Shown: positions 63,715-64,000 of the stretch, one piece after another
Layout: the number at the start of each line of letters is the position of its first letter
Numbering within the stretch: position 1 is the first letter of the stretch
From: Globisporangium splendens
Lineage: Eukaryota; Oomycota; Peronosporomycetes; Pythiales; Pythiaceae
Assembly: GCA_006386115.1 (NCBI GenBank)
Contig: VFIW01000093.1
Coordinates: 62,001 to 126,000 of the forward strand
Direction of reading: 5' to 3'
DNA length: 64,000 bases
Made by a program: the position numbers and the translations under genes
The notes under the pieces: model-generated
Seen by the model: the letters and a program-made list of their open reading frames with translations, nothing else
What the model was told of the DNA's origin: nothing
Databases searched by the model: none

Positions 63715-64000
63715 GTTCACCCTGGTGTCCACCCGAGCTGCACTACTAACACATCGAGGTGAGCGTTTCCTCGCTTGCCGACCAAGTAAGCACTCACTTT
63801 CCATTTGGACTCACACCAAGTAAGTACATCCAAGACTACTATTACTCCCCTCACCTACACCAAGCTCAAGACAATGTTCCGCACTGCTACTTCCATCGCT
63901 GCTGCCACCGCCACCATCCTCTTGCTCGCTGCTGGTACTCCCGCCCAAGTCAACGCCGCCTTCACCGGCAAAGCCACCACCTACGGCACCAACGACTCGT
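63715..64000 (+). repeat. Right arm of identical inverted duplication
   Basis: Reverse complement of 61019-61304 without a difference seen by eye. The arm runs off the window edge, so its true length is unknown. Confidence 0.92.
63874..64000 (+). CDS. Expansin-like secreted protein, second copy (partial at edge)
   Basis: The first 42 codons are identical in DNA sequence to those of the gene at 60492-61145: the same signal peptide MFRTATSIAAATATILLLAA, then GKATTYGTNDS, cut by the window end. It is transcribed away from the first copy, in a head-to-head arrangement. Whether the rest of the gene is intact cannot be seen. Confidence 0.85.
   Translation, partial: MFRTATSIAAATATILLLAAGTPAQVNAAFTGKATTYGTNDS

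Noticed and set aside
1..64000. tRNA, rRNA, CRISPR arrays, retroelement polyproteins
   Set aside because: None was recognised by eye; small RNA genes could be missed, and a covariance-model search would be needed to exclude them.

Overview
The window is nuclear DNA from an oomycete (water mould), most likely a Pythium/Phytophthora-like lineage. The evidence is the combination of genes: an expansin-like secreted wall protein, two WRKY19-type C-x4-C-x9-C-x2-H zinc-finger proteins, an MLO-like membrane protein with an EF-hand-like loop, a GNY/RW Myb-SANT-like protein, and very large membrane/ankyrin/TIR proteins. Spliceosomal introns are short (about 75-150 nt, GT-AG). Coding DNA is clearly GC-rich, while long spacers are more AT-rich and degraded. 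No prokaryotic operon structure, CRISPR array or intact transposon was seen.

Layout. 1.7-11.5 kb is a housekeeping block: a mitochondrial-type EttA/ABC-F protein (-), a type I membrane protein (+), mitochondrial aspartyl-tRNA synthetase (-) and, divergent from it, the Trm82/WDR4 subunit of the tRNA m7G46 methyltransferase (+). 11.5-21.3 kb holds a six-exon TEDC1-like gene (-), a CCDC43-like gene (-), a frameshifted multi-pass membrane-protein pseudogene (+), a Myb/SANT-like gene (-) and an MLO-like gene (-). 21.3-36.4 kb is gene-poor; its only clear gene is one WRKY19-like zinc-finger gene (27.9-28.9 kb, -), and the paralogue lies at 36.4-38.1 kb (+).

39.6-55.0 kb contains the most unusual content. 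Two paralogous giant genes each encode four predicted membrane helices, an ankyrin-repeat block and two TIR-like domains. They flank an SMNDC1/SPF30-like splicing factor with two Tudor domains (-) and a UDP-glycosyltransferase-like membrane protein (+). In both giants the first TIR keeps the WC-x-KEL motif that carries the NADase glutamate, and the second TIR has glutamine at the aligned position. 55.3-57.8 kb is a complete cullin-3 gene (-). 57.8-64.0 kb carries an expansin-like gene (-), a second copy in inverted orientation cut by the right edge of the window (+), and a decayed relic of the 5' end of a third copy.

Functionally, EttA-like, AspRS and Trm82 all concern translation. TEDC1 fits an organism that builds flagellated zoospores. 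The zinc-finger, MLO-like, ankyrin-TIR and cullin-3 genes are possible signalling and regulatory components, but physical proximity is the only link seen between them. Gene models were assembled by eye from splice signals and reading-frame continuity; families were recognised from memory, not by database search.
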